Source: Otariodibacter sp.
GTDB lineage: Bacteria; Pseudomonadota; Gammaproteobacteria; Enterobacterales; Pasteurellaceae
NCBI RefSeq assembly: GCF_029256985.1
Contig: NZ_JARIDQ010000041.1
Coordinates: forward strand, 1 to 64,000
Length of the DNA stretch: 64,000 nucleotides
Direction of reading: 5' to 3'
The notes below the pieces were generated by a model that saw only the letters and a list, made by a program, of their open reading frames with translations, ran no database searches and had not been told where the DNA came from. Positions 47,841 to 60,456 of the stretch are shown here, piece after piece. Made by a program: the position numbers and the translations under genes. The stretch's first letter is position 1, and the number at the start of each line of letters is the position of its first letter.

Positions 47841-48461
47841 TTATTTAGAATAGAGCTCAACGATCAGATGTTCATTAATATCTGCTGATAGATCAGAACG
47901 TTCAGGCGTACGTTTAAATACACCTTCCATCTTTGTAGCATCAACTTCTAACCAAGTTGGTTTTTCACGCTGAGTCGCTAATTCTAATGATGCTTTGATA
48001 CGTGCTTGTTTTTTTGATTTCTCACGAACAGCAACTACATCATCAACAGAAACTTGGTAAGAAGGAATATTTACTACTCGACCATTTACCACGATAGATT
48101 TGTGACTAACTAACTGACGAGCTTCTGCTCTAGTTGCTGCAAATCCCATACGATAAACAACATTGTCTAAACGTCCTTCTAACAAGACTAATAAGTTCTC
48201 ACCGGTATTGCCTTTTAAACGGTTAGCTTCTTTATAGTAATTACGGAATTGACGTTCCAAAATACCATACATACGGCGAACTTTTTGTTTTTCACGAAGC
48301 TGACTACCATAATCAGACAAACGTGGTTTACGAGCACCATGTTGACCAGGTGCTGTATCAATTTTACATTTTGACTCGATCGCTCGAACGCCTGATTTAA
48401 GGAATAAATCAGTACCCTCACGACGGCTTAGCTTGAGCTTTGGACCCAAATATCTTGCCAT
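47841..48461 (-). CDS. rpsD: 30S ribosomal protein S4
   Basis: Primary 16S-binding protein and, in E. coli, translational repressor of the alpha operon. The 206 residues have [19 protein letters not shown] and an S4 RNA-binding domain ([32 protein letters not shown]). No zinc cysteines, so the C-minus form. A matching alpha leader structure lies upstream of rpsM. Confidence 0.98.
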   Translation of the reverse strand: MARYLGPKLKLSRREGTDLFLKSGVRAIESKCKIDTAPGQHGARKPRLSDYGSQLREKQKVRRMYGILERQFRNYYKEANRLKGNTGENLLVLLEGRLDNVVYRMGFAATRAEARQLVSHKSIVVNGRVVNIPSYQVSVDDVVAVREKSKKQARIKASLELATQREKPTWLEVDATKMEGVFKRTPERSDLSADINEHLIVELYSK

Positions 48462-48489
48462 TTTCTTTCTCCAATTATTCTAACGTCAA

Positions 48490-48882
<393 letters not shown>

Positions 48883-48895
48883 TTATCTACTCCGA

Positions 48896-49252
48896 TTATT
48901 TCTTGATCGGTTTGCGTGGACCCTTACGAGTACGCGCATTAGTCTTAGTACGTTGACCACGTACTGGTAAACTACGACGATGACGCAAACCACGGTAACA
49001 ACCTAGGTCTAATAGACGCTTGATACTCAAAGTTACTTCACGACGTAAATCACCTTCGACAGTAAATTTACCAACTTCTTCACGCAGTTTTTCAATCTGC
49101 TCTTCAGACAATTCTCTGATCTTTACATCTTCAGCAATACCCGCAGAAGCACAAATTGCTTGAGCACGAGTTTTACCGATACCATAAATAGCAGTTAATG
49201 CGATTACAGTGTGTTTTTGATCAGGAATGTTAATGCCTGCAATACGGGCCAC
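48896..49252 (-). CDS. rpsM: 30S ribosomal protein S13
   Basis: Head protein contacting the P-site tRNA and L5. The 118 residues have [26 protein letters not shown] and end [20 protein letters not shown]. It starts with GTG, preceded by AGGAG. E. coli rpsM also starts with GTG, and there S4 traps the ribosome on the leader pseudoknot at that codon. First gene of the alpha operon, with its own promoter. Confidence 0.98.
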   Translation of the reverse strand: MARIAGINIPDQKHTVIALTAIYGIGKTRAQAICASAGIAEDVKIRELSEEQIEKLREEVGKFTVEGDLRREVTLSIKRLLDLGCYRGLRHRRSLPVRGQRTKTNARTRKGPRKPIKK

Positions 49253-49281
49253 TATGCACTCCTATTTTACTTAATGTTTAT

Positions 49282-49332
49282 TGATATACTGATCTTGAAA
49301 AGCCCGTTTCAGGATACTCAAACAGTATATCA
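49282..49332 (-). ncRNA. alpha operon leader, S4-binding structure candidate
   Basis: TGATATACTG and CAGTATATCA form a 10-base-pair outer stem, and TCTTGAAA with TTTCAGGA an inner one. It lies in the roughly 90-base leader just before the GTG of rpsM, the position of the S4 pseudoknot in E. coli. Confidence 0.6.
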
Positions 49333-49350
49333 GGACGAAATGAGCTGAGC

Positions 49351-49379
49351 AGTATAACTACTCAGCTGGTTCTTTGCAA
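49351..49379 (-). promoter_or_regulatory. promoter of the alpha operon
   Basis: The minus strand has TTGCAA (49379-49374), a 17-base spacer and TATACT (49356-49351). The near-palindrome AGCTGAG-CTCAGCT overlaps it and may end the spc transcript partly. Confidence 0.65.
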
Positions 49380-49392
49380 GAAAGAATATCAA

Positions 49393-49506
49393 TTAACCTT
49401 GACGTTGTTTATGTTTAGCATCGCTACAAATTACACGAACGACACCTTGACGCTTCACAACTTTACAGTTACGACATAATTTCTTAACTGAAGCACGAAC
49501 TTTCAT
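49393..49506 (-). CDS. rpmJ: 50S ribosomal protein L36
   Basis: A 37-residue ORF missed by the track because of its length. It reads [21 protein letters not shown] and continues to [12 protein letters not shown], with the zinc ligands CxxC, C and H of the zinc-binding L36 form. It is the last gene of the spc operon, 23 bases after secY. Confidence 0.97.
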   Translation of the reverse strand: MKVRASVKKLCRNCKVVKRQGVVRVICSDAKHKQRQG

Positions 49507-49529
49507 TGCTTATCCTTTTTATGAAATGG

Positions 49530-50852
49530 CTATTGCCCTAAGCCTTTTAGATTGGCTTTCTTCAACACAGAATCATATTGTAAAGACATTAAATGACTCT
49601 GAACTTGTGCGATGAAATCCATAATAACTACCACTACAATCAATAGTGAAGTTCCACCTAATTGAAACGGAACCTTCCATAGAGATGTAATGATATACGG
49701 AACCAAACAAACAAAAGTAATATACAACGCACCAATTAATGTTAAACGTGTCATCACTTTATCGATATAACGAGATGTCTGTTCACCTGGTCTATAACCT
49801 GGTACAAACGCACCTGATTTCTTTAAATTATCCGCTGTATCACGTGGATTATATTGCATTCCTGTATAGAAAAATGCAAAGAAAATAACAGCTACAGCAA
49901 ACAGCACAATATACAATGGCTGACCTGGTTGCAATAATTGTGATAAATCAAATAACCATTCAAAACCTTCACTTTGCCCAAACCATTGAGTAATACTCGC
50001 TGGAAATAATATTACACTCGATGCAAAAATCGCGGGAATAACCCCAGCCATATTCACTTTCAGAGGTAAATGTGAAGATCTTGCAGGAGCCATCATTCTG
50101 CCTTGCTGACGACTAGCATAATTCACAACAATTCTTCTTTGCCCACGCTCAACAAACACAACAAAATATGTCACCGCAAAGGCTATTACTGCAATTAATA
50201 ACAAGACAAGTAAAGAAATTTCTCCTTGACGAGCTTGTTCAATAGTTTGCCCAATAACAGATGGTAAGCCTGCGACAATCCCTGCAAAGATTATGAGGGA
50301 TATACCATTTCCAATTCCTCTCTCAGTAATCTGCTCTCCAAGCCACATAAGGAACATGGTTCCAGTAACAAGACTAATTACAGAAGTCACATAGAATAGA
50401 AAACTAGGATCAGGTACCAACCCTTGAATCATATTTGGTAAGGCCAAAGAAATACCTATTGACTGAATAAAAGCCAACAGTAAAGTGGCATATCGAGTAT
50501 ATTTGCTAATTTTACGTCTTCCAGCTTCACCTTCTTTCTTCAATTCAATCAATGCTGGATGAATTGCTGTCAATAATTGCAAAATAATGGAAGCCGATAT
50601 ATAAGGCATTATACCTAACGCAAATATAGAAGCCCTACTCAAAGCACCACCGGAAAACATATTAAACATGTCAATGATGGTACCTTGTTGTTGATTTACT
50701 AGCTCGGATAATACAGAAGCATCAATACCAGGAACAGGAATGAAAGAACCGATACGAAACACTACTAAAGCACCTAGAACAAACAACAATCTAGATTTTA
50801 ATTCGCCAGTTCCTTTTTTAGTATTACCTTGAAATCCTGGTTGTTTAGCCAT
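49530..50852 (-). CDS. secY: protein translocase subunit SecY
   Basis: Channel subunit of the Sec translocon, with ten transmembrane helices in 440 residues. The N-terminal [24 protein letters not shown], the plug region [22 protein letters not shown], and the cytoplasmic loop with [20 protein letters not shown] are typical. It lies in the spc operon between rplO and rpmJ. Several helices are less A/T-biased than their neighbours, but I see nothing odd. Confidence 0.98.
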   Translation of the reverse strand: MAKQPGFQGNTKKGTGELKSRLLFVLGALVVFRIGSFIPVPGIDASVLSELVNQQQGTIIDMFNMFSGGALSRASIFALGIMPYISASIILQLLTAIHPALIELKKEGEAGRRKISKYTRYATLLLAFIQSIGISLALPNMIQGLVPDPSFLFYVTSVISLVTGTMFLMWLGEQITERGIGNGISLIIFAGIVAGLPSVIGQTIEQARQGEISLLVLLLIAVIAFAVTYFVVFVERGQRRIVVNYASRQQGRMMAPARSSHLPLKVNMAGVIPAIFASSVILFPASITQWFGQSEGFEWLFDLSQLLQPGQPLYIVLFAVAVIFFAFFYTGMQYNPRDTADNLKKSGAFVPGYRPGEQTSRYIDKVMTRLTLIGALYITFVCLVPYIITSLWKVPFQLGGTSLLIVVVVIMDFIAQVQSHLMSLQYDSVLKKANLKGLGQ

Positions 50853-50855
50853 TTA

Positions 50856-51290
50856 TTATTCCTCGATAGAACCACCAGCAGCTTCAATTGCTACTTTTGC
50901 ACCTTTGGTTACTCGTAACCCTTTTACTACTAAAGCTTTCTCAATTTTGCCAGATAAAATAACTTTTGCTGCCAAAATATCTTTAGTAATAATGTTAGCT
51001 GCTTTAAGTGTTTCTAAAGTTACAACGTTACCCTCTACTCTCTCTAACTCATTCAAACGAACTTCTGCTGAATGTAATGATTTAAGAGAAGTAAAGCCAA
51101 ATTTTGGTAAACGACGATATAAAGGCATTTGACCACCCTCGAAACCGCGACGAACTCCGCCACCAGTACGAGATTTTTGACCTTTATGACCACGCCCACC
51201 AGTTTTACCTAAACCAGAACCAATACCACGGCCAAGACGCTTTTCACTATGCTTAGCGCCATCAGCTGGGGATAGAGAATTTAAACGCAT
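50856..51290 (-). CDS. rplO: 50S ribosomal protein L15
   Basis: Late assembly protein of the 50S. I chose ATG 51290 ([11 protein letters not shown], 144 residues, equal to E. coli) because GAGGAG lies 8 bases upstream; the track start is 5 codons earlier. The glycine-rich [22 protein letters not shown] is typical. Overlaps the same ribosome region as the rpmD end. Confidence 0.97.
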   Translation of the reverse strand: MRLNSLSPADGAKHSEKRLGRGIGSGLGKTGGRGHKGQKSRTGGGVRRGFEGGQMPLYRRLPKFGFTSLKSLHSAEVRLNELERVEGNVVTLETLKAANIITKDILAAKVILSGKIEKALVVKGLRVTKGAKVAIEAAGGSIEE

Positions 51291-51294
51291 TCTA

Positions 51295-51474
51295 TTACTC
51301 CTCAACCTTAACCATATATGAAACCTGATTAATCATACCACGCACTGCTGGTGTATCAATCAATTCTACAGTATGGCGAATATGGCGTAGACCTAGTCCT
51401 TTTAATGTAGCTTTATGTTTCGGTAAACGAGCGATAGAACTACGAACTTGTGTTACTTTAATTGTTTTTGCCAT
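51295..51474 (-). CDS. rpmD: 50S ribosomal protein L30
   Basis: Small 59-residue protein of the 50S. ATG 51474 gives [31 protein letters not shown] as in E. coli; the track used an upstream TTG. It follows rpsE by 6 bases, with GGGG spanning the rpsE stop region as ribosome site. Confidence 0.97.
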   Translation of the reverse strand: MAKTIKVTQVRSSIARLPKHKATLKGLGLRHIRHTVELIDTPAVRGMINQVSYMVKVEE

Positions 51475-51480
51475 ATTCAA

Positions 51481-52349
<869 letters not shown>

Positions 52350-52363
52350 AGTGTTACCTTACT

Positions 52364-52897
52364 TTACTTTTTCTTCGCTTCTTTTGTACGTACAACTTCA
52401 TCTGAATAACGTACACCTTTACCTTTATAAGGCTCTGGACGGCGATATGCACGAATATCTGCTGCAACCTGACCAATTAACTGCTTGTCTGCACTCTTAA
52501 GAACAACTTCTGTCTGAGATGGACATTCAGCAGTTACACCAGCTGGCAACGTATGTTCTATAGGGTGAGAGAAACCTAAATTTAAGGCAACAACATTACC
52601 CTTAATTTGCGCTCTATAACCAACCCCGACCAATTGCAATTTTTTAGTAAAACCTTCAGTAACACCAATAACCATTGCATTTACAAGTGCGCGAGCAGTC
52701 CCTGCTTGTGCATCTGAATTTGCTACACCAATTCTTGGTGAAAAAGTTAATGCATTATCTTCATATTTCACTTCAACTGCACGGTGAATTTCACGTAATA
52801 ATTCACCATTTTTTCCTTTAACTGTTAATAGCTGACCGTTGAGTTTAACTTCAACACCGGCAGGAACATTAACAGGTGCTTTTGCAACACGAGACAT
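52364..52897 (-). CDS. rplF: 50S ribosomal protein L6
   Basis: Binds 23S rRNA near the sarcin-ricin loop. The 177 residues have [16 protein letters not shown], the central [26 protein letters not shown] and the C-terminal [18 protein letters not shown]. Spc operon gene. Confidence 0.98.
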   Translation of the reverse strand: MSRVAKAPVNVPAGVEVKLNGQLLTVKGKNGELLREIHRAVEVKYEDNALTFSPRIGVANSDAQAGTARALVNAMVIGVTEGFTKKLQLVGVGYRAQIKGNVVALNLGFSHPIEHTLPAGVTAECPSQTEVVLKSADKQLIGQVAADIRAYRRPEPYKGKGVRYSDEVVRTKEAKKK

Positions 52898-52913
52898 TTT
52901 TCCTACCCCTTAA

Positions 52914-53306
52914 TTACGCTACATAACATATAATTTCACCACCAAGACCAGCTTGACGAGCTGCTCGGTCGGTCATTACACCTTTTGATGTAGAAACAAC
53001 AGCAATACCTAAACCACCCATAACTTTTGGCAATTCGTCTTTACGTTTATAAATACGAAGACCAGGGCGACTCACTCTCTGAATACTTTCTACAACAGGT
53101 TTATTTTGGAAATACTTTAATGTAATTTCCAACTCAGGTTTTGAACCTTCAACAATTTTGAAGCCTTCAACATAACCTTCTTCAGCTAAAACGTTTGCAA
53201 TAGCAACTTTTAACTTAGAAGAAGGCATACTGATTGCAACTTTATTCGCTGCTTGACCATTACGAATACGGGTCAGCATATCTGCGATTGGATCTTGCAT
53301 GCTCAT
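52914..53306 (-). CDS. rpsH: 30S ribosomal protein S8
   Basis: 16S-binding protein; in E. coli it represses the spc operon by binding the rplE region of the mRNA. ATG 53306 gives [22 protein letters not shown] and 130 residues, equal to E. coli. The track start (144 residues) adds a non-homologous leader; GGGAG precedes 53306. The end [17 protein letters not shown] is invariant. Confidence 0.97.
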   Translation of the reverse strand: MSMQDPIADMLTRIRNGQAANKVAISMPSSKLKVAIANVLAEEGYVEGFKIVEGSKPELEITLKYFQNKPVVESIQRVSRPGLRIYKRKDELPKVMGGLGIAVVSTSKGVMTDRAARQAGLGGEIICYVA

Positions 53307-53341
53307 GTATTTACTCCCATGATTCCAAATTAAAAGAGGTA

Positions 53342-53647
53342 TTACCAACTTGCCTTTTTAAGCCCAGGGATTTCTCCACGCATTGCTGCTTCACGGACTT
53401 TAATACGGCTTAGGCCAAACTTACGAAGTACACCATGTGGACGACCAGTTTGGGCACAACGGTTACGCTGACGGCTAGGACTTGAATCGCGAGGTAAAGA
53501 CTGTAATTTTAATACAGCATCCCAACGCTCTTCATCCGAAGAATTAGTACTAGAAATAATTTTCTTTAATTCTTCACGCTTTTCGTAAAACTTATCAGCT
53601 AACTTTGCACGTTTTACATCACGTGCAATCATTGATTGTTTTGCCAT
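53342..53647 (-). CDS. rpsN: 30S ribosomal protein S14
   Basis: Head protein of 101 residues, the long, zinc-free form. The sequence has [20 protein letters not shown] and [41 protein letters not shown]. Only one of the four cysteines of the zinc form is kept. Spc operon gene. Confidence 0.98.
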   Translation of the reverse strand: MAKQSMIARDVKRAKLADKFYEKREELKKIISSTNSSDEERWDAVLKLQSLPRDSSPSRQRNRCAQTGRPHGVLRKFGLSRIKVREAAMRGEIPGLKKASW

Positions 53648-53658
53648 GATAACCTACC

Positions 53659-54198
53659 TTATTTACGGAATGGGAAATTGAAAGCCGCTAATAAAGCTAA
53701 ACCTTCTTCATCATTTTTCGCTGTTGTAGTAATAGTAATATCTAAACCACGTACACGATCTACCTTATCGTAGTCGATTTCAGGGAAAATGATTTGTTCA
53801 CGAACACCCATACTGTAATTGCCTCGGCCATCAAAAGATTTTGTGTTCAAGCCACGAAAATCTCGAGTACGAGGAACAGCGATAGTAATCAATCTTTCAA
53901 AGAACTCCCACATGCGTTCACCACGCAGAGTTACTTTACATCCGATAGGATATCCTTGACGGATTTTAAAGCCAGCAACAGATTTGCGAGCTTTTGTAAT
54001 TAAAGGTTTTTGACCGCTAATTGCTGCTAGATCTGCTACTGCATTATCTAGTAGTTTTTTATCGGTCAATGCTTCACCCACACCCATATTAAGGGTTATC
54101 TTTTCGATTCGTGGGACTTGCATGACAGACGAGTAGTTGAATTTATTTTTCAATTCATTAACTACTTGCTCTCTGTAGTAATCATGCAGTTTCGCCAT
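53659..54198 (-). CDS. rplE: 50S ribosomal protein L5
   Basis: Binds 5S rRNA and contacts S13 across the subunit bridge. The 179 residues have [35 protein letters not shown] and [36 protein letters not shown]. In E. coli this coding region also holds the S8 regulatory site. Confidence 0.98.
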   Translation of the reverse strand: MAKLHDYYREQVVNELKNKFNYSSVMQVPRIEKITLNMGVGEALTDKKLLDNAVADLAAISGQKPLITKARKSVAGFKIRQGYPIGCKVTLRGERMWEFFERLITIAVPRTRDFRGLNTKSFDGRGNYSMGVREQIIFPEIDYDKVDRVRGLDITITTTAKNDEEGLALLAAFNFPFRK

Positions 54199-54215
54199 CG
54201 CATTACTCCAGTTAA

Positions 54216-54527
54216 TTAAATTGTTTTATCGTTAGATTTAAAGAAACGAACTTTTTTTCCATCTTCAAATCTAAAACCCACTCGGTCAGCTTTATTTGTT
54301 TCAGGGTTAAAAATAGCAACATTTGATACTTCAATTGCAGCTTCTTGTTTAACTAAACCACCTGGTTTTCCTAATGCAGGAACCGGTTTTTCATGTTTAG
54401 TAACAATATTGATGCCTTCAACAAATACCTTACCATTTGGTAACACTTTAGTTACCTTACCACGCTTACCTTTATCTTTACCGGTAAGAACAATAACTTC
54501 ATCGTTTTGACGAATTTTCGCAGCCAT
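54216..54527 (-). CDS. rplX: 50S ribosomal protein L24
   Basis: Assembly initiator of the 50S, near the exit tunnel. The 103 residues carry the KOW motif [33 protein letters not shown]. Spc operon, 10 bases after rplN. Confidence 0.98.
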   Translation of the reverse strand: MAAKIRQNDEVIVLTGKDKGKRGKVTKVLPNGKVFVEGINIVTKHEKPVPALGKPGGLVKQEAAIEVSNVAIFNPETNKADRVGFRFEDGKKVRFFKSNDKTI

Positions 54528-54537
54528 TACATTCTCC

Positions 54538-54921
<384 letters not shown>

Positions 54922-54928
54922 TTAAATA

Positions 54929-54975
54929 AAAAAACACCCTTTCGGGACGAATCTATCCTAAAATGGACAGGTGTC
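54929..54975 (-). other. terminator-like structure in the spc leader
   Basis: The minus strand has CCC-GAAA-GGG, flanked by ACACC/GGTGT arms and followed by TGTTTTTTTA, about 20 bases before rplN. The form resembles an attenuator, but an outer arm spans the likely transcription start. Confidence 0.35.
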
Positions 54976-54977
54976 AT

Positions 54978-55006
54978 ATTATACACACCGTTCAACTAAA
55001 GGACAA
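54978..55006 (-). promoter_or_regulatory. promoter of the spc operon
   Basis: The minus strand has TTGTCC (55006-55001), a 17-base spacer and a perfect TATAAT (54983-54978), between the S10 operon terminator and rplN. Confidence 0.75.
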
Positions 55007-55041
55007 CAAAAAAAGTAAACGGTATAAAACCGTTTACTTTT
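55003..55041 (-). terminator. terminator of the S10 operon
   Basis: AAAAGTAAACGG and CCGTTTACTTTT make a 12-base-pair stem with a 7-base loop, followed on the minus strand by TTTTGTTG. It lies 16 bases after rpsQ and its U tract meets the spc -35. Confidence 0.85.
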
Positions 55042-55056
55042 CATACCAGTTACTGA

Positions 55057-55314
55057 TTAAGCAACTACTGCTTTCTCAACAACACGAACTAAAGTCCATG
55101 ATTTAGTTTTAGAGAGTGGGCGACACTCTTTAATTTCAACTACATCACCTAATTTAGCATCGTTATTTTCATCATGTACATGTAATTTTGTTGTACGACG
55201 AATAAACTTACCATAAATTGGATGTTTAACCGTACGTTCAATAGCAATAACAAATGATTTATCCATTTTATCGCTAATTACTTTACCTTGTACTTTACGA
55301 ATTTTATCAGTCAT
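55057..55314 (-). CDS. rpsQ: 30S ribosomal protein S17
   Basis: Primary binder of the 16S 5-prime domain. The 85 residues have [36 protein letters not shown] and end TLVRVVEKA. Last gene of the S10 operon, overlapping the rpmC stop by one base (TAATG). Confidence 0.98.
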   Translation of the reverse strand: MTDKIRKVQGKVISDKMDKSFVIAIERTVKHPIYGKFIRRTTKLHVHDENNDAKLGDVVEIKECRPLSKTKSWTLVRVVEKAVVA

Positions 55315-55504
55315 TACTCACCCGCTTTTTCTGTTAACACAGTTTTGATTTGTGCAATACTGCGACGCACTTGTTTTAACTGATGGGTTTGTTGAAGCTG
55401 ACCGGTGGCTGCTTGCATACGCAACTTGAATTGCTCACCTAACAAGTTAACCAATTCAGCATTCAGCTCTTCAACACTTTTTGTACGTAGTTCTTGAGCT
55501 TTCA

Positions 55505-55505
<1 letters not shown>
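55314..55505 (-). CDS. rpmC: 50S ribosomal protein L29
   Basis: Small helical hairpin protein at the exit tunnel; contacts signal recognition particle. The 63 residues read [22 protein letters not shown] and end [15 protein letters not shown]. Start and stop overlap rplP and rpsQ by one base each, tight coupling within the operon. Confidence 0.98.
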
Positions 55506-55915
<410 letters not shown>

Positions 55916-55927
55916 TCAGTGATCTCC

Positions 55928-56632
55928 TTATTTACGACCTTTGCGAGCAGGCTTTTTAGGCTGTGTCGCTGGTTCTTTCTCAGATTCAATCACTGCAGCC
56001 ATTCCACCAAGAATCTCACCTTTGAAGATCCATACTTTAATACCGATTACTCCGTATGTAGTATTAGCTTCAGCAGTATTATAATCGATGTCAGCACGAA
56101 GTGTATGCAAAGGTACTCGACCTTCACGATACCATTCTGAACGTGCAATTTCTGCACCACCTAAACGACCGCTAACTTCAACTTTGATACCTTTAGCACC
56201 TAAACGCATTGCATTTTGTACCGCACGTTTCATTGCACGACGGAACATAACACGTCTTTCAAGTTGAGAAGCAATGCTATCTGCAACTAATTTTGCATCT
56301 AGCTCTGGTTTTTTCACTTCTGCGATGTTGATTTGTGCTGGAACACCTGCAATTTTAGAAACTGCATTTCTTAATTTTTCAACATCTTCGCCTTTTTTAC
56401 CGATAACGATACCAGGACGAGCAGTATGAATTGTTACACGAATACTTTTTGCTGGACGTTCAATAGTGATACGTGACACAGAAGCGTTCGCTAACTCTTT
56501 ATTTAAAAATTTACGTACTTTGAAATCACCATCTAGATTAGATGCAAAATCTTGTGTATTCGCGAACCAAGTAGAGCTCCAAGGCTTAACAATACCAAGG
56601 CGAATACCATGTGGATTTACTTTTTGACCCAT
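55928..56632 (-). CDS. rpsC: 30S ribosomal protein S3
   Basis: Part of the mRNA entry helicase. The 234 residues have [22 protein letters not shown], the KH domain [18 protein letters not shown], and a basic tail [10 protein letters not shown]10 operon, 18 bases after rplV. Confidence 0.98.
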   Translation of the reverse strand: MGQKVNPHGIRLGIVKPWSSTWFANTQDFASNLDGDFKVRKFLNKELANASVSRITIERPAKSIRVTIHTARPGIVIGKKGEDVEKLRNAVSKIAGVPAQINIAEVKKPELDAKLVADSIASQLERRVMFRRAMKRAVQNAMRLGAKGIKVEVSGRLGGAEIARSEWYREGRVPLHTLRADIDYNTAEANTTYGVIGIKVWIFKGEILGGMAAVIESEKEPATQPKKPARKGRK

Positions 56633-56650
56633 TTGTTATTCTCCTACTGA

Positions 56651-56986
<336 letters not shown>

Positions 56987-56992
56987 TTACCT

Positions 56993-57268
56993 CTATCTCT
57001 TAGCTTTCTTATCTGCGGCATGACCGCGGTATGTACGAGTCGGTGCAAATTCACCTAATTTATGACCGATCATTTCATCAGAAACATAAACTGGAACATG
57101 CTGACGACCATTATGGACTGCGATGGTCAATCCGATCATTGACGGAATGATCATTGAACGACGGGACCAAGTTTTAATTGGCTTTTTATCCCCGCTTTCC
57201 ACCGCCTTCTCTACCTTCTTCAACAAGTGTAGGTCAAGGAATGGACCCTTCTTGAGAGAACGTGGCAT
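56993..57268 (-). CDS. rpsS: 30S ribosomal protein S19
   Basis: Head protein that binds S13 and RimM. The 91 residues have [47 protein letters not shown] and a [19 protein letters not shown] end. S10 operon gene. Confidence 0.98.
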   Translation of the reverse strand: MPRSLKKGPFLDLHLLKKVEKAVESGDKKPIKTWSRRSMIIPSMIGLTIAVHNGRQHVPVYVSDEMIGHKLGEFAPTRTYRGHAADKKAKR

Positions 57269-57294
57269 GGCTTACCTCTTAATTAATTAAAAAT

Positions 57295-58116
57295 TTATTT
57301 ACCACGACGACGTACAATAAATTTATCTGTACGTTTGTTATGGCGAGTTTTCTTACCTTTGGTTTGAACACCCCAAGGAGTAACAGGGTGTTTACCGAAG
57401 TTACGACCTTCACCACCACCGTGTGGGTGATCTACTGGGTTCATTGCAGTACCACGAACTGTTGGACGAATACCTCTCCAACGGTTTGCACCTGCTTTAC
57501 CAAGAACGCGAAGCATATGTTCTGAATTACCTACTTCACCAATGGTAGCAGAACATTCAGCTAATACTTTACGCATTTCACCTGAGCGAAGACGTAAAGT
57601 TACATAATTACCTTCACGAGCAATAATTTGTACATATGCACCTGCAGAACGAGCGATTTGACCGCCTTTTCCTGGTTTTAATTCTACATTGTGAATTGTT
57701 GAACCTACAGGGATATTACGCATTGGTAATGAGTTACCTACTTTAATTGGAGCTGAAACACCCGCTTGAATTTGATCACCTACAGATAAACCTTTAGGAG
57801 CCAAAATATAACGACGTTCACCATCTTTATAAAGTACTAATGCAATATTAGCAGAACGGTTTGGATCATATTCTAAACGTTCAACAACAGCAGGAATATC
57901 TAATTTATTACGTTTAAAATCAATTAAACGATAATGCTGTTTATGACCACCACCGATATGACGAGTGGTAATACGACCTAAATTATTACGACCACCAGTT
58001 TTAGACTTAGAATCTAATAATGGTGCATAAGGTTTACCCTTATGTAATTCTGCGTTAACAATTTTTACTACATGACGACGACCAGCGGAGGTCGGCTTAC
58101 ATTTAACGATAGCCAT
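57295..58116 (-). CDS. rplB: 50S ribosomal protein L2
   Basis: Core protein next to the peptidyl-transferase centre. The 273 residues have [19 protein letters not shown], the conserved [22 protein letters not shown], and the [22 protein letters not shown] loop with its key histidine. S10 operon gene. Confidence 0.99.
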   Translation of the reverse strand: MAIVKCKPTSAGRRHVVKIVNAELHKGKPYAPLLDSKSKTGGRNNLGRITTRHIGGGHKQHYRLIDFKRNKLDIPAVVERLEYDPNRSANIALVLYKDGERRYILAPKGLSVGDQIQAGVSAPIKVGNSLPMRNIPVGSTIHNVELKPGKGGQIARSAGAYVQIIAREGNYVTLRLRSGEMRKVLAECSATIGEVGNSEHMLRVLGKAGANRWRGIRPTVRGTAMNPVDHPHGGGEGRNFGKHPVTPWGVQTKGKKTRHNKRTDKFIVRRRGK

Positions 58117-58135
58117 AGTTTTCTATTCCTCCGAA

Positions 58136-58441
58136 TTACTCTGTTGCACCTTCAACAAAGTCAAGTGATTGACCTTCTTGAAGAGTAACATATGCTTTTT
58201 TCCAGTCACTACGACGACCTGTTTTTGCACCACGACGTTTAGTTTTACCTTTAACAACGACAGTACGTACAGAATCAACCTTTACTTCAAAAAGCTGTTC
58301 AACTGCTTTAGCAACTTCCGCTTTATTAGAATCTAAAGCTACTTTAAAAACAATTGTATTCGCTTTTTCAGCATTATTTGTTGCTTTCTCAGAGATATGA
58401 GGTGCTTTAAGCACTTTTAGCAAACGTTCTTGTTGAATCAT
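58136..58441 (-). CDS. rplW: 50S ribosomal protein L23
   Basis: Exit-tunnel docking site for signal recognition particle and trigger factor. The 101 residues have [25 protein letters not shown] and [21 protein letters not shown]. Its ATG overlaps the rplD stop by 4 bases (ATGA). Confidence 0.98.
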   Translation of the reverse strand: MIQQERLLKVLKAPHISEKATNNAEKANTIVFKVALDSNKAEVAKAVEQLFEVKVDSVRTVVVKGKTKRRGAKTGRRSDWKKAYVTLQEGQSLDFVEGATE

Positions 58442-59043
58442 GCTAACATCTCCTCAATTTGTTTTACTGCATCAACAGTCATAACTACTTTATCAAAAGC
58501 AATTAAACTTACTGGATCGATAGCTTGAACATCACGAACGTCTACTTTGTATAAGTTACGTGCAGCTAAGAATAGATTTTCATCTAAACTTGCAGTAATG
58601 ATGAGTGCATCTGTTAATGCCATATCTTTTAATTTTTGTACTAAAACTTTAGTTTTAGGTGCTTCGATTTCAAATTTTTCAACAACAACTAAACGATCTT
58701 GGCGAACAAGTTCAGATAGGATGCTCTTGATTGCACCACGGTACATTTTTTTGTTTACTTTTTGGCTATGATCTTGTGGTTTTGCAGCAAATGTAATACC
58801 ACCAGAACGCCAGATTGGTGATTTAACATCACCTGCACGAGCACGGCCCGTACCTTTTTGACGCCAAGGTTTTTTACCTGAACCAGACACTTCAGCACGA
58901 GTTTTTTGAGCACGAGATCCTTGACGAGCACCTGCTGCATAAGCAACAACTACTTGATGGATAAGAGCTTCATTAAACTCACGTCCGAAGGTAGTTTCAG
59001 AAACCGCTAATGCACTTTGTGCATCTCTTACGACTAATTCCAT
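58438..59043 (-). CDS. rplD: 50S ribosomal protein L4
   Basis: Tunnel protein; in E. coli free L4 represses the S10 operon by attenuation and translation. The 201 residues have [44 protein letters not shown] and the tunnel loop [14 protein letters not shown], wild type in look. A matching leader lies upstream of rpsJ. Confidence 0.98.
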   Translation of the reverse strand: MELVVRDAQSALAVSETTFGREFNEALIHQVVVAYAAGARQGSRAQKTRAEVSGSGKKPWRQKGTGRARAGDVKSPIWRSGGITFAAKPQDHSQKVNKKMYRGAIKSILSELVRQDRLVVVEKFEIEAPKTKVLVQKLKDMALTDALIITASLDENLFLAARNLYKVDVRDVQAIDPVSLIAFDKVVMTVDAVKQIEEMLA

Positions 59044-59058
59044 CTCTAACTCCTAGAC

Positions 59059-59685
59059 TTATGCTTTAACTGCTGGTTTAACAATAACATCACTATTAGT
59101 TGCACCAGGTACAGAACCTTTAACTAATAATAATTTACGTTCAGCATCTACACGAACAACTTCAAGTGATTGAACAGTTACACGCTCAGCACCTAAATGT
59201 CCTGCCATTTTTTTACCTTTAAACACACGACCTGGAGTTTGGTTTTGACCAATAGAACCAAGTACACGATGTGATAAAGAGTTACCGTGAGTTGCATCTT
59301 GAGTACGGAAATTCCAGCGTTTAACACCACCAGCAAAACCTTTACCTTTTGATGTACCAGTAACATCTACTTTTTTAACATCTGTGAAGATGTCTACGTT
59401 GATTTCTTGACCTAAAGTGAATTCTTCACCTTCAGTACGAAATTCCCATAAACCGCGACCAGCTTCAACACCTGCTTTAACGAAATGACCTGCTTCAGGC
59501 TTAGTTACACGATTCGCTTTTTTCGAACCTGTTGTAACTTGAACTGCAGTATAGCCATCGTTTTCAAGAGTTTTAACCTGAGTCACACGGTTGGCTTCAA
59601 TTTCGATTACAGTAACTGGAACTGAAACGCCATCTTCATTGAAGATACGAGTCATTCCAACTTTACGACCGACTAAACCAATCAT
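59059..59685 (-). CDS. rplC: 50S ribosomal protein L3
   Basis: Starts 50S assembly and reaches the peptidyl-transferase centre. The 208 residues have [19 protein letters not shown], the loop [40 protein letters not shown], including the Gln methylated in E. coli. S10 operon, 16 bases after rpsJ. Confidence 0.98.
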   Translation of the reverse strand: MIGLVGRKVGMTRIFNEDGVSVPVTVIEIEANRVTQVKTLENDGYTAVQVTTGSKKANRVTKPEAGHFVKAGVEAGRGLWEFRTEGEEFTLGQEINVDIFTDVKKVDVTGTSKGKGFAGGVKRWNFRTQDATHGNSLSHRVLGSIGQNQTPGRVFKGKKMAGHLGAERVTVQSLEVVRVDAERKLLLVKGSVPGATNSDVIVKPAVKA

Positions 59686-59701
59686 TGTAATAACCTCTTA
59701 A

Positions 59702-60028
<327 letters not shown>

Positions 60029-60044
60029 TTAATATTTAGCTAAT

Positions 60045-60195
60045 AAAAAAACCGAACCACCACTTAAATAACTACTTTAAGGGGGCACAGTCATACCTTG
60101 TTATAGCCCTCTAATTGAGGACATTTTATGTATTACAAAATCTGTGTAATACCACCTAATAAATGATTACATTAGGCGACTATCAATTTATAGTG
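60045..60195 (-). ncRNA. S10 operon leader with L4-type attenuator
   Basis: A roughly 180-base leader on the minus strand. It has several stem-loops (GTATTAC/GTAATAC at 60130-60152, CCTAAT/ATTAGG). The last one (CTTAAA/TTTAAG with flanking C and G runs, 60057-60085) is followed by TTCGG and seven T. This is the layout of the E. coli S10 leader, where L4 and NusA cause termination in a U run. Confidence 0.55.
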
Positions 60196-60200
60196 TTCAA

Positions 60201-60229
60201 ATTCTACAAAAAATTACTGAACAAATCAA
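60201..60229 (-). promoter_or_regulatory. promoter of the S10 operon
   Basis: The minus strand has TTGATT (60229-60224), a 17-base spacer and TAGAAT (60206-60201), giving a leader of about 180 bases. Confidence 0.6.
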
Positions 60230-60338
60230 GTCATATTCAATCTATTCAATACTAAAACACAAAATACTCAATAATTTTTTATCTCCATCCCATGTCACGG
60301 TTAAATTTAAACCAAAAAAAGAATGTTTTTTATAATTT

Positions 60339-60354
60339 TTCGATATATCTCACA
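60339..60354 (+). promoter_or_regulatory. CRP-like site upstream of sxy
   Basis: TTCGA-6-TCACA has a perfect right half and a weak left half. It is about 100 bases before the sxy start. In H. influenzae sxy is CRP-controlled. The rest of the gap up to the S10 promoter is A/T rich without other clear elements. Confidence 0.35.
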
Positions 60355-60407
60355 AAAAAACTAGCGATCATTGATTGCAAATATAACTTCATAACGTAAT
60401 CATCATT

Positions 60408-60427
60408 ATCGAGGATATTTTCTCGAT
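60408..60427 (+). other. stem-loop in the sxy 5-prime leader
   Basis: ATCGAG and CTCGAT pair with an 8-base loop, 30 bases before the sxy ATG. In H. influenzae, sxy mRNA folding restrains translation; this could play a similar part, but only the stem is seen. Confidence 0.35.
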
Positions 60428-60456
60428 TAATTAACTTATAACCTGTGGGGACTCTA

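Noticed and set aside
60230-60440. Possible small RNA gene between the S10 promoter and sxy
   Set aside because: No terminator-like structure with a U tract; A/T richness alone explains the weak stems.
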